Shown one piece after another: positions 35,643-42,929 of a stretch of 64,000 nucleotides of DNA; position 1 is the stretch's first letter; each line of letters opens with the position of its first letter. The stretch lies in NCBI GenBank assembly GCA_019419995.1, contig JAHZHZ010000005.1, forward strand, positions 1 through 64,000, in the 5' to 3' direction. The notes below the pieces were generated by a model that did no database searches, was not told the DNA's origin, and worked only from the letters and a program-made list of their open reading frames with translations. Position numbers and translations under genes: made by a program. The stretch is from Clostridiales bacterium (GTDB taxonomy: Bacteria > Bacillota > Clostridia > Christensenellales > Aristaeellaceae).

Positions 35643-36653
35643 TCAGACGGGGTTCTGACTGCATAGTCCCAACTTGATGACCTGCCCAGGGAGGATCAGA
35701 TCTGGATTGGGAATTTCGTTGATGGAAGCCAATTGCCGCCAATCAATGCCAAAACGTGTCCCGATGGCGGACAGCGTATCGCCACGCCTGATGGTATAGC
35801 TGTCGCAGCAGGGATAGGGCACTGTTTCCGCTACCCGGAGATATAGTTTCTGACCGGGGAAAATGCGGTTTGGATCGGCAATTGCGTTGAGTTTTACAAT
35901 GGAATCCACGCTGGTGTTGAACAGGCGTGCAATGCCTGTGAGAGTATCGCCCAGAACCACCGTGATGCAGATAAGCTTCAGAGTTTCAGGATCTGGTTGG
36001 CCGGGAATTACGATTTGTTTTGCCAACATGCCCGCAGTAAAGTGACTCAAAGGGGTTCCGCCCTCTCGGCAACCGGGATCCAGAGATTTCTTGTATTGCC
36101 AGCCTACCCAACCTTTCCAGGGAGAATCTCCCGCCTGAGGGGCCTCCTGATGAGTTTCGTCGATGACCCATAGAGGAAATTGATCCGCGATACTCTTGTT
36201 CCACAACAGGCTGGCACTTTCCGCGTCGGTGTAGATGGCTGGTGAAATCCCTGTGACACTTTCTACCTCGGAGAGAAAAGCCCGGGCAATGCGGTTGGCG
36301 GTGTCAAAACTGAGTCCATTCAGGGTTTCAAACAACATGGCTGGGCGCAAGGCATAGGAATAGCCGTCGATGGCGTTGGAAAACAGTTGAGCCTGAGAGC
36401 GCGCTTCAGCTTCATTTTCTGCGACCAGATAGTGGTAAAAACCTAAGCGTAAACCGGCTTCCTGCACCCGTTGAGCTGCCTCGGGGAAATTGGGGTCTGT
36501 ATAGCCGGAGCCAGCAGTGGCACGCAATACCACTGCTCCGATTCCTGCTTGCTTTGCCATGGAAAAATCGTAACCCGAGGAAAATTCGTTGATCGTTAAA
36601 CCATCAAACAGGATTTCGCCGGTAGAATCCAATGATTTGGCCAATTTTTTCAC
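35643..36653 (-). CDS. GH25-like domain plus two LysM domains; catalytic acids largely missing
   Basis: 336 residues: a GH25 (lysozyme-type) fold at about 15-205, then LysM repeats at about 228-273 and 284-328 (YTIRRGDTLSAIGTRFGI). The GH25 scaffold is recognisable from VVLRATAGSGYTDPNF, GFYHYLVAENEAEARSQAQ and WQYKKS. However, the N-terminal DVS position reads LTINEF, the DxE region reads PAMLFET with only the Glu kept, and the late Asp is not seen. There is no signal peptide or membrane segment, which would fit a mother-cell spore-envelope protein. It is divergent from spoIIID and has a CATAGAAT sequence upstream. Peptidoglycan binding is more likely than hydrolysis. Confidence 0.8.
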   Translation of the reverse strand: MKKLAKSLDSTGEILFDGLTINEFSSGYDFSMAKQAGIGAVVLRATAGSGYTDPNFPEAAQRVQEAGLRLGFYHYLVAENEAEARSQAQLFSNAIDGYSYALRPAMLFETLNGLSFDTANRIARAFLSEVESVTGISPAIYTDAESASLLWNKSIADQFPLWVIDETHQEAPQAGDSPWKGWVGWQYKKSLDPGCREGGTPLSHFTAGMLAKQIVIPGQPDPETLKLICITVVLGDTLTGIARLFNTSVDSIVKLNAIADPNRIFPGQKLYLRVAETVPYPCCDSYTIRRGDTLSAIGTRFGIDWRQLASINEIPNPDLILPGQVIKLGLCSQNPV

Positions 36654-36669
36654 ACCCTTTCCTGCGCCG

Positions 36670-36678
36670 ATTCTATGC
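36670..36678 (-). promoter_or_regulatory. Candidate sporulation-sigma -10 element (GCATAGAAT)
   Basis: Minus strand GCATAGAAT, 17 bases before the LysM/GH25-like start. CATANNNT is the -10 pattern of mother-cell sigma factors E and K. The same nine bases occur before the cysteine-rich protein gene at 38503. The -35 is not convincing. Confidence 0.4.
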
Positions 36679-36756
36679 TGCTTGTTCGTTGTTTAGCACG
36701 GGCATGGCACGATAGCCGGCGGCATAGCCTGAAGCGAAGTGAGGGGAGATGAGCCA

Positions 36757-37035
36757 GTGAGGGAGGAAGTACGCCTGCGAGTGATGCAGGCAGCGGAACA
36801 TATTTTGGAAACTGGTGCCACTGTACGTGCGTGTGCCGTCAAATTTGGAGTGAGTAAGACGACAATTCACAAGGATATGCGGGAGCGTCTGCCAGGAGTG
36901 GATGAGGAGTTGAGTAAACAGGTAGACGTAATTTTGAGGCGCAATTTGGAGGAGCGTCATCTTCGGGGAGGCGACGCCACAAGGAAAAAATTCCTGGCCC
37001 GCAGAATGTGTGATGGGTCAGGTCGTTCCCACTGA
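36757..37035 (+). CDS. spoIIID: Sporulation transcriptional regulator SpoIIID
   Basis: Mother-cell DNA-binding protein that switches the sigma-E regulon and activates sigK. 92 residues from GTG 36757, matching the usual 90-93. The HTH reads GATVRACAVKFGVSKTTIH, followed by KDMRERLP and the family-typical ERHLRGGDATRKKF tail. The start is chosen because GAGGGGAG lies eight bases upstream; an in-frame GTG at 36739 is less likely. CATAGCCT at 36723-36730 could be a sigma-E-like -10. Shows that the organism has the endospore programme. Confidence 0.94.
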   Translation: MREEVRLRVMQAAEHILETGATVRACAVKFGVSKTTIHKDMRERLPGVDEELSKQVDVILRRNLEERHLRGGDATRKKFLARRMCDGSGRSH

Positions 37036-37041
37036 AAAGGC

Positions 37042-37063
37042 GGCCTTTCCTAAGGGAAAGGCC
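37042..37063. terminator. Hairpin between spoIIID and the SH3-repeat gene
   Basis: GGCCTTTCC (37042-37050) / GGAAAGGCC (37055-37063), loop TAAG, between convergent genes. On the minus strand it is followed by GCCTTTTC. Confidence 0.6.
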
Positions 37064-37091
37064 ACCACAAGGTGTTCTCAGGTATATGATT

Positions 37092-38318
37092 TTATAGTTT
37101 GGCAGACAGGGCTTGCTGAATGGCAGCTTGGTGCTGAGGGCATACCTTGTTGCTGGCATGGGTACGGCTATTGGTGAAATGAATGCAATGATGGCCGTCA
37201 AAATTATTATTGCTGATGGAACCAGAACCGTGAGGCATACAGTTCATGGAAGCGGCGTAATTCACTCCATCTATGGTGACGATAATGGCACGGCGGGTCC
37301 AGCTCCATTCGCCTACCGCAGCTTTCATGGCAGCGGTGTCGGCAGCGGTCAAAGGCTGTGTGTCGGCGTGGTTGGTACCGCCCTTACGCATTTCCTTCCA
37401 AGCGATGCCGGTAGCCACGTCGGTGATGGTGGCAGTGGTTCCCCGGGCAAAGATATCCTGTATTCCGCTGGTCCACCAGTCCATGGCTTTGGCAGTACCC
37501 TTTGCGGCCGTGGTGCTGGAATCACTTCCGCTGGCGCCATCGGGCACATCGTCGGAGATGGAAGGTTTATCTCCAATTTCATCTTCCGGATCGACGTCCG
37601 GGATGTTGGGTACGTCTACTTTATTTTCGGAGAGAGAACTCAACTGCATAAAGCCGTAGAAACCGTTGAGCCCTACCAGAGCCCAATCACCTCGGATAGC
37701 CCCCACAGCTAACCGCGTATTAACCGGCAGCGTAGCATTAACTTTGGAGGAGGCAGAAGGCTTTTTATAGACTTTTGCGCCTTCTGATGCGGTATAGGCG
37801 TACTGATCTTCCAAAAGAGTAATTTCTTCATTATCTTCTTCTGTATTGGCATCGGGCTTTTGAGGACTCAGATCCTTCTTCTGTACGAACCCTTTGTAGT
37901 CTCCAATCCCTACATAGGCCCATTCTCCTGCCAAGGCATAAACGGTTACTTCCGTATTTTTAGGAAGCTTTCCATATTTTTCTGTTTTTCCATATTCCCG
38001 ATACATGGGCGTGGGCTCAACAACATAGCCCTTTATCTGCTGACAGTCCAAGACGGCTTCAACTTTATCTGAAGGAATGTAGGCGGTAATACCTGCCCGC
38101 TGAACTTTCAACCAATTGCCCTTTTCGTCGATTTTTTCCATGGTCGTGCCTGCTGGAACGCTTATGGAAGAAGAGGAGGTATCAGGGTAACGGTAGACCT
38201 TTGTCTTCGAAGTGGCCAACACTGTTTCTGCTATGGCGCTCTGAACAAAGGACATGGTCAAAACCATTGACAGCGTCAGGAAAGATAAAACCAATTTTTT
38301 CATTTGTTTCAAATTCAA
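37092..38318 (-). CDS. Secreted protein with SH3-type repeats and an unassigned C-terminal domain
   Basis: 408 residues. A Sec signal peptide (KKLVLSFLTLSMVLTMSF, cleavage after SAIA near residue 30) precedes three bacterial SH3-like repeats (about 31-88, 95-152 and 170-230), an acidic linker rich in D, P, S and T (about 232-270), and a C-terminal domain (275-408). That domain has a Cys/His-rich segment (NCMPHGSGSI, then FDGHHCIHFTNSRTH and CPQHQAAIQQAL), whose histidines and cysteines could bind metal. The start TTG at 38318 is supported by AAAGGCGG about seven bases upstream; ATG 38303 is the alternative. Probably cell-wall associated; function unknown. Confidence 0.82.
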   Translation of the reverse strand: MNLKQMKKLVLSFLTLSMVLTMSFVQSAIAETVLATSKTKVYRYPDTSSSSISVPAGTTMEKIDEKGNWLKVQRAGITAYIPSDKVEAVLDCQQIKGYVVEPTPMYREYGKTEKYGKLPKNTEVTVYALAGEWAYVGIGDYKGFVQKKDLSPQKPDANTEEDNEEITLLEDQYAYTASEGAKVYKKPSASSKVNATLPVNTRLAVGAIRGDWALVGLNGFYGFMQLSSLSENKVDVPNIPDVDPEDEIGDKPSISDDVPDGASGSDSSTTAAKGTAKAMDWWTSGIQDIFARGTTATITDVATGIAWKEMRKGGTNHADTQPLTAADTAAMKAAVGEWSWTRRAIIVTIDGVNYAASMNCMPHGSGSISNNNFDGHHCIHFTNSRTHASNKVCPQHQAAIQQALSAKL

Positions 38319-38361
38319 ATTCGTTCCGCCTTTCGGATGTGATTCAAGTCCAACGCTGACT

Positions 38362-38390
38362 ATTATATTACAAAATCATTTCAAAATCAA
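38362..38390 (-). promoter_or_regulatory. Promoter of the SH3-repeat protein gene
   Basis: Minus strand TTGATT (38390-38385), 17-base spacer, perfect TATAAT (38367-38362). A vegetative sigma-A type promoter, unlike the sporulation-like elements on either side. Confidence 0.8.
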
Positions 38391-38485
38391 GATTATACGT
38401 CATAATTTATTCAATTTATTTCAAAATTTAATTAGCTGTGCATGCGAGCCGCCAGGAGCCTAAGACAAAGGGCATGAATCTTCGC

Positions 38486-38535
38486 ACCACTTTTGAGGAA
38501 GGGCATAGAATGCACTGTGGGTTGCAGCCCACAGT
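38486..38535 (+). promoter_or_regulatory. Candidate sporulation promoter and leader hairpin of the cysteine-rich gene
   Basis: GCATAGAAT at 38503-38511 matches the CATANNNT -10 pattern of sigma-E/K, with ACC at 38486-38488 sixteen bases upstream as a possible sigma-K -35. Just downstream is an 8-bp hairpin ACTGTGGG (38514-38521) / CCCACAGT (38528-38535), ending about eight bases before the Shine-Dalgarno. The sigma assignment is inference. Confidence 0.4.
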
Positions 38536-38556
38536 TCAAGCCAAGGAGGAATGATC

Positions 38557-39564
38557 ATGTCTTTCTACAGCTATAAGAATGCCAACAGCGAAGCCTGCCC
38601 GGGTGACGTGGGGAGCAACGTGCTCAACGGTCTGAATAAGCGGGTATGCATACAGGTGAAGAACGTGTACGACAGCTGCCTGTCTCAGCAGCAGTTGGAT
38701 GATGAAGAAGTTACCATTGAAAACATTGTCCCGGTATTGCCTGCCAATAATTGTCGACCCACAAACACAGCCGGGTGCCGCTGCAATTGCGTGGATAACC
38801 AGTGCACCTGCTCTTGTTCCAGTTGTAATACGCCTCTGAGCCATGCTGAAGCGGTGGAAAATGCGGAGAATTCAGGCTGCCCGCTGCCGCAACCTTGTGG
38901 TGCATGGACATTTGAGAGCTGCCGTAGTTCGACCACGGCAGGTACAATTTCCAATTTGAGTATCGAACGCATGTGTGACCGACCCCAGTATGCCCGTGTG
39001 AAGTGCACCGTAGATGTACCGGTGGATGTGCTATTCATTGATCAACGCTGCCAGGAGTGGATGGGGCAAGCACACATCTGTGTGGATAAAGACGTACTGC
39101 TTTGCATCCCTGAGGATTCTGTAATTCCCTTTACCTTGGAGAGTTTGGTGAGCGCAATTTGTGTTTCAGGAACCTACATCGGCAATTGTTGCTTTGAAAT
39201 TACGGTATGCGTTACCGTGGTATTGAAGGTGCTGGCTGAAGTAGACATCATGGTACCTACATATGGTTTCTGCGATATTCCCCCGGCAGAAGAATTCGCT
39301 GAGAATGTTTGCGATGAATTCTTTAGTTTGCCGTTATTTCCCCAGTCATCCTGCGCCTTTGAAAATTTGTGCGGGAATAATGCCTCTGGCAGTTCAGGGA
39401 CGGTGAACATGGCGACGGGCGGAAGCTGTGCTTGTGGGAGTGTAAGCTCTAGTAGGGGATGTTGCAATACGGCTAGTACCTGTTCCAATTGCGGGACCAC
39501 TTGCATGTCTGGTACCGGCTCACTCTGCCCGCGCTGCGGTTGCACTATGACTGGCATCAGTTGA
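38557..39564 (+). CDS. Cysteine-rich protein, possible spore coat component
   Basis: 335 residues with 37 cysteines (about 11%). The N-terminus contains a segment (LNGLNKRVCIQVKNVYDSC) that I associate with a clostridial group of uncharacterised proteins. A middle region (about 140-245) of alternating hydrophobic beta-like sequence (VDVPVDVLFID, FEITVCVTVVLKVLAEVDI) is flanked by Cys-rich stretches with CRCNC, CTCSC, and a Gly/Ser/Cys-rich tail containing CPRCGC. No signal peptide. The start at 38557 is chosen because AGGAGG is seven bases upstream; ATG 38551 is too close. Coat or exosporium role is suggested by disulfide potential, the CATAGAAT element and neighbouring spoIIID, but is not shown. 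Confidence 0.75.
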   Translation: MSFYSYKNANSEACPGDVGSNVLNGLNKRVCIQVKNVYDSCLSQQQLDDEEVTIENIVPVLPANNCRPTNTAGCRCNCVDNQCTCSCSSCNTPLSHAEAVENAENSGCPLPQPCGAWTFESCRSSTTAGTISNLSIERMCDRPQYARVKCTVDVPVDVLFIDQRCQEWMGQAHICVDKDVLLCIPEDSVIPFTLESLVSAICVSGTYIGNCCFEITVCVTVVLKVLAEVDIMVPTYGFCDIPPAEEFAENVCDEFFSLPLFPQSSCAFENLCGNNASGSSGTVNMATGGSCACGSVSSSRGCCNTASTCSNCGTTCMSGTGSLCPRCGCTMTGIS

Positions 39565-39600
39565 TCCAAGTATTGGCAGTTTAAGCTGTCCAAACAAAAG

Positions 39601-39656
39601 CCGGAGCGGTTATTCCGCTCCGGATGGGTCCCCATCCCGCCTTCGGGAGGGTTTTT
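39601..39656 (+). terminator. Double hairpin terminator after the cysteine-rich gene
   Basis: Stem 1 CCGGAGCGG (39601-39609) / CCGCTCCGG (39615-39623). Stem 2 is a shorter GC hairpin around CTTCGG starting at 39636, followed by GTTTTTAT. Confidence 0.75.
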
Positions 39657-39707
39657 ATAGGCACCGGCATGAATGAACATTTTATACGAAAGCAGCCGGT
39701 GCCACTT

Positions 39708-40259
39708 CTATTTGTTTTTTCGAATTTCACCAGAAGAACCATCGATAACAATTACAGGTTCTTCTTCCAAGTGGGCGTAGCGTGCTTCGATCATCTGTTC
39801 AAAGCTTTCAATACATACTTGAATGTCTGCTTTGGCAAGACCAGTGGGCCGGCCCTGATTGAGTGCGTCCATATATTCTCCAAAAGCCGTGCTCAGAGCA
39901 GAGGACAGTTCGGCGTTAAGTACAGCGTTATTTTCACCATAGCTTGCAATTAATACGGAGTTGAGCGCATTTACAGCTGTGTACTGTGCTTTAAACTCGG
40001 AGATGGCGCTTTGTGAATCAGGCGCTTCTGAATCATTCAACGCAGAAAAACTCTCCGTGAGGGCAATGAGATGCTGATAAGCCTCTTCCTGGGTTTGATA
40101 GATGGCGTTTGAATAACGTTGCTGAATATTCGAACGCATATGGATGGATATGCAGCATAGAATGACGAGAATTATCAACACCGCACCAGCGGCCAGGAAG
40201 ATGCGCATCAGGGCCTTGTCTTTCGACCATGCGCCAAGTTTCGCCCGAATGGAATCCAA
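39708..40259 (-). CDS. Unrecognised single-pass membrane protein
   Basis: 183 residues. A basic N-terminus (RAKLGAWSKDKALMR) is followed by one membrane helix (about 20-41, IFLAAGAVLIILVILCCISI) and a ~140-residue, probably extracellular, helical region rich in Ala, Glu and Gln, ending in a charged tail. No family is recognised. The helical region resembles methyl-accepting-type or pilin-like ligand sensor ectodomains only in composition. The start is TTG at 40259, chosen for AAGGGGG about nine bases upstream. It is divergent from the aldo/keto reductase gene across an AT-rich, repeat-containing intergenic region. Confidence 0.6.
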   Translation of the reverse strand: MDSIRAKLGAWSKDKALMRIFLAAGAVLIILVILCCISIHMRSNIQQRYSNAIYQTQEEAYQHLIALTESFSALNDSEAPDSQSAISEFKAQYTAVNALNSVLIASYGENNAVLNAELSSALSTAFGEYMDALNQGRPTGLAKADIQVCIESFEQMIEARYAHLEEEPVIVIDGSSGEIRKNK

Positions 40260-40292
40260 AAGTATACCCCCTTCTTTCGTTGAATACAGTAA

Positions 40293-40323
40293 TGTATATG
40301 CGGAATGTAGCCCTGTATATGCG
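40293..40323. repeat. Direct repeat TGTATATGCG, 21-bp period
   Basis: TGTATATGCG at 40293-40302 and 40314-40323, exactly two helical turns apart, followed further on by TTTTATGCG (around 40340) and an inverted GCATA-TTT-TATGC (40410-40422). All lie in the 289-base gap between the divergent membrane-protein and reductase genes. Could be a regulator-binding array. Confidence 0.6.
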
Positions 40324-40484
40324 TTGAAATATACGACATTTTATGCGAAAATCCTCTCAGTTTATTTTGAAGAAATGTATATATACATCGTATATTCGCC
40401 TGTATTTTCGCATATTTTATGCAAATGAATGGGTTTTTGCACAAATTATATGCAAGATTTCGTCAAATTGTGTGGAGCAAGCAT

Positions 40485-40517
40485 TGCCTTTGACAAATTC
40501 CTCCATTATAATGGAGG
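40485..40517 (+). promoter_or_regulatory. Promoter with 18-bp palindrome over the -10 box (aldo/keto reductase)
   Basis: TATAAT at 40507-40512 is the centre of a perfect palindrome CCTCCATTATAATGGAGG (40500-40517). The best -35 at a sensible distance is TTGCCT (40485-40490, 16-base spacer); a perfect TTGACA at 40490-40495 is only 11 bases away. Reads as a -10 buried in an operator. Confidence 0.6.
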
Positions 40518-40548
40518 ACAAGCAGTTTAGCAAAAGGAGCGATGAAAA

Positions 40549-41508
40549 ATGCGATACGTAGATTTTTGTGGTCGAAAGACCTCGGTAATTGCCTTGGGCA
40601 CTATGGATTTTGGAGGGATTATTGATCCGGCCAGGGCCTGTGATTTTATGGATGCCTATGTGGAAATGGGCGGAAATTTTATTGATACGGCACGTATTTA
40701 CGGGGACTTTGTTCATGAAATTCAGGGTGGCAGCGAAAAGGTAATCGGACATTGGATGGAGGAAAGACGTTGCCGGGATAAAATTGTCCTGGGCACCAAG
40801 GGCGGTCATCCGGATACCCATCATATGCATGTGGGTCGTCTGAGCCGGGCAGAGATTTTAGATGATATGCAGCGCAGTTTGGAAAATTTGCGCACGGACT
40901 GTGTGGATATCTATTGGCTGCACAGGGATGATGAACAGCGCGAGGTAGAGGACATCCTGACGACGTTGACGGAACTGCAGGAGCGGGGCATGACCCGGTA
41001 TGTAGGCGTATCCAACTGGAAACCCGAGCGCATCCGAACGGCGCTGGAATTTGCCCGGACGCATGGACTGGCGGTCATTGCAGCCAACCAGCCGCAGTTC
41101 AGCCTGGCTCGACAGGCGGTGGTGGAGGATGACACGCTTTGTCAGATGGATGAAGCAACCTACCGCCTGCATGTGGAGCAAAATCTTCCGTGCGTTCCGT
41201 TCTCTTCCCAAGCTAAGGGATTTTTGGCAAAAATGGCCGGTGGGGGAGAAGGTACGCTTTCTGACAAGGCGCGCAGGAGATACCTGTATCCTGAAAACCT
41301 GGAGGTCTTGGAGCGTGTACGGGAATTATCCCGCCAGACGGGATGCAGTGTGGCAGCCCTTTCTCTGGCCTGGCTGACCAACCAGCCGTTTTCCACTTTC
41401 CCCATTGCGGGTGTGAGCAGGATGGAGCACTTCAAGGATCTGAAAGAGGCGGCAGATGTAGTACTCACCCCTCAGCAGAGAGATTCCCTGCGCAGGATGG
41501 AAAGCTGA
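40549..41508 (+). CDS. Aldo/keto reductase
   Basis: NAD(P)H-dependent carbonyl reductase of the AKR TIM-barrel family, 319 residues. The catalytic tetrad is present: Asp and Tyr in FIDTARIYGD, Lys in LGTKGGH, His in YWLHRDD. VGVSNW and the C-terminal AGVSRMEHFKDL region fit cofactor binding. The start ATG 40549 is preceded by AAAGGAG with a nine-base spacer; another ATG at 40542 is out of frame. Monocistronic with an operator-like palindrome on its promoter. Substrate unknown. Confidence 0.92.
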   Translation: MRYVDFCGRKTSVIALGTMDFGGIIDPARACDFMDAYVEMGGNFIDTARIYGDFVHEIQGGSEKVIGHWMEERRCRDKIVLGTKGGHPDTHHMHVGRLSRAEILDDMQRSLENLRTDCVDIYWLHRDDEQREVEDILTTLTELQERGMTRYVGVSNWKPERIRTALEFARTHGLAVIAANQPQFSLARQAVVEDDTLCQMDEATYRLHVEQNLPCVPFSSQAKGFLAKMAGGGEGTLSDKARRRYLYPENLEVLERVRELSRQTGCSVAALSLAWLTNQPFSTFPIAGVSRMEHFKDLKEAADVVLTPQQRDSLRRMES

Positions 41509-41531
41509 AATAAATCTTTACCTGTGTGCGT

Positions 41532-41566
41532 TTGACAAGGTTGTGGTTTTATGATAGATTTATCAT
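41532..41566 (+). promoter_or_regulatory. Promoter region of the phosphofructokinase gene with dyad
   Basis: TTGACA (41532-41537), 17-base spacer, TAGATT (41555-41560), a moderate -10. A dyad ATGATA-gatt-TATCAT (41551-41566) overlaps it and could be a regulator site. Confidence 0.55.
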
Positions 41567-41623
41567 GAACCCGTAGGGGCATAAGTAATATTAACTCGAG
41601 CGTTTGGAAAGGAAGTCTGCAAT

Positions 41624-42877
41624 ATGGAGAAACTTATCGGCGCAGCGGTCATCGGTCAGTCTGGTGGCCCCAGCTCTGTAATCAACGCCTCTGCTTACGG
41701 CGCGATTAAGACCGCTCTGGAGAGCGACGCCATCACCAAGGTTTACGGTATGTGCAACGGCATCGTGGGCCTGCTCAATGACAATTTGATCGATATGGGT
41801 AAGGAAGATCCCGAGGAGCTGGCGCTGATGAAGTACACGCCTTCCTCTGCTCTGGGTTCCTGCCGTTATAAGCTCAAGGATCCCGACGAGGATGAGACCG
41901 ACTATCTCAAGATCTTGGAAATGTTCAAGAAGTACAACATTCGCTATTTCTTCTATAATGGCGGCAACGATTCCATGGATACCTGCAATAAGATTTCCAA
42001 GTTCATGCTGCGCAATGGCTATGAGGTGCGCTGCATGGGTATTCCCAAGACCATTGACAACGATTTGGCCGGCACGGATCACTGCCCGGGCTTTGCCTCT
42101 GCCGCCAAGTTCATTGCTACCTCGGTCATGGAGGTCTATCGGGATTCTACCGTGTACGATACCGGTATGATTACTATCATTGAGTGCATGGGCCGTCACG
42201 CCGGCTGGCTGACTGCAGCTGCAGCTCTGGCCAATGCCTGTGGTAAGGGTGCGGACTTGATCTACCTGCCCGAGATCGATTTTGACATGGACAAGTTCAC
42301 CGCTCGTGTCAAGGAAATCTACGCCCAGAAGAAGAAGTGCCTCGTAGTGGTCTCTGAAGGCATTCACGACAAGAATGGCACCTTCATCGCCGAGTATGCC
42401 AACAAGAATGCCACCAAGGACAGCTTTGGTCATACCCAGCTGGGCGGTCTGGCAGCTTATCTGGCCAACTATATCAAGGAGCAGACCGGTGCCAAGGTGC
42501 GCGGCATTGAGCTTTCTCTGTTACAGCGCTGCGCGGCTCACTGCGCTTCTCAGACGGACATCGATGAGTCCTTTGCCTCCGGCAAGGCCGCAGTGGACAA
42601 TGCGGTGGCGGGTGTCACCGATAAGATGGTGGGCTTCGAATGCACTCGCGAGAATGGCAAGTACAACTGCAATATCAAACTCTTTGATCTGACCATCGTG
42701 GCCAACACTGAAAAGAAGGTTCCCCTGGAGTGGATCAATGCGGATGGTGACGGTGTCAACCAGGGCTTCATCGATTACTGCCTGCCCCTGATTCAGGGCC
42801 AGACTCAGCTGAAGATCGAAAACGGCCTGCCCCGCTTTGTGAACCTGAAGAAGGTCAAGGCGGTACCGGAAGCCTGA
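41624..42877 (+). CDS. pfp: 6-phosphofructokinase, motifs of the pyrophosphate-dependent type
   Basis: Phosphorylates fructose 6-phosphate in glycolysis; 417 residues. GGNDS (113-117) has Asp where ATP-dependent enzymes have the second Gly of GGDGS, and PKTIDND (141-147) has Lys where they have Gly. These two changes are the accepted marks of pyrophosphate-using PFKs. MGRHAGWL carries substrate-binding residues. Asn115 replaces a usually conserved Asp. Monocistronic, strong codon bias suggests high expression, and it is close to gap. Pyrophosphate use is inferred from the motifs. Confidence 0.9.
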   Translation: MEKLIGAAVIGQSGGPSSVINASAYGAIKTALESDAITKVYGMCNGIVGLLNDNLIDMGKEDPEELALMKYTPSSALGSCRYKLKDPDEDETDYLKILEMFKKYNIRYFFYNGGNDSMDTCNKISKFMLRNGYEVRCMGIPKTIDNDLAGTDHCPGFASAAKFIATSVMEVYRDSTVYDTGMITIIECMGRHAGWLTAAAALANACGKGADLIYLPEIDFDMDKFTARVKEIYAQKKKCLVVVSEGIHDKNGTFIAEYANKNATKDSFGHTQLGGLAAYLANYIKEQTGAKVRGIELSLLQRCAAHCASQTDIDESFASGKAAVDNAVAGVTDKMVGFECTRENGKYNCNIKLFDLTIVANTEKKVPLEWINADGDGVNQGFIDYCLPLIQGQTQLKIENGLPRFVNLKKVKAVPEA

Positions 42878-42893
42878 TTTTGATCGGTAAGAA

Positions 42894-42928
42894 AGCGGAG
42901 ATTTCATATGGAAATCTCCGCTCTTTTT
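42894..42928 (+). terminator. Terminator of the phosphofructokinase gene
   Basis: 12-bp stem AGCGGAGATTTC (42894-42905) / GAAATCTCCGCT (42911-42922), loop ATATG, then CTTTTTAT. Confidence 0.9.
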
Positions 42929-42929
42929 A

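Noticed and set aside
40390..40419. Sigma-G or sigma-F promoter (GTATA then CATATTTTA) in front of the reductase
   Set aside because: Only partial agreement with forespore consensus, in an AT-rich region where such matches are expected; the TATAAT at 40507 is a better explanation.
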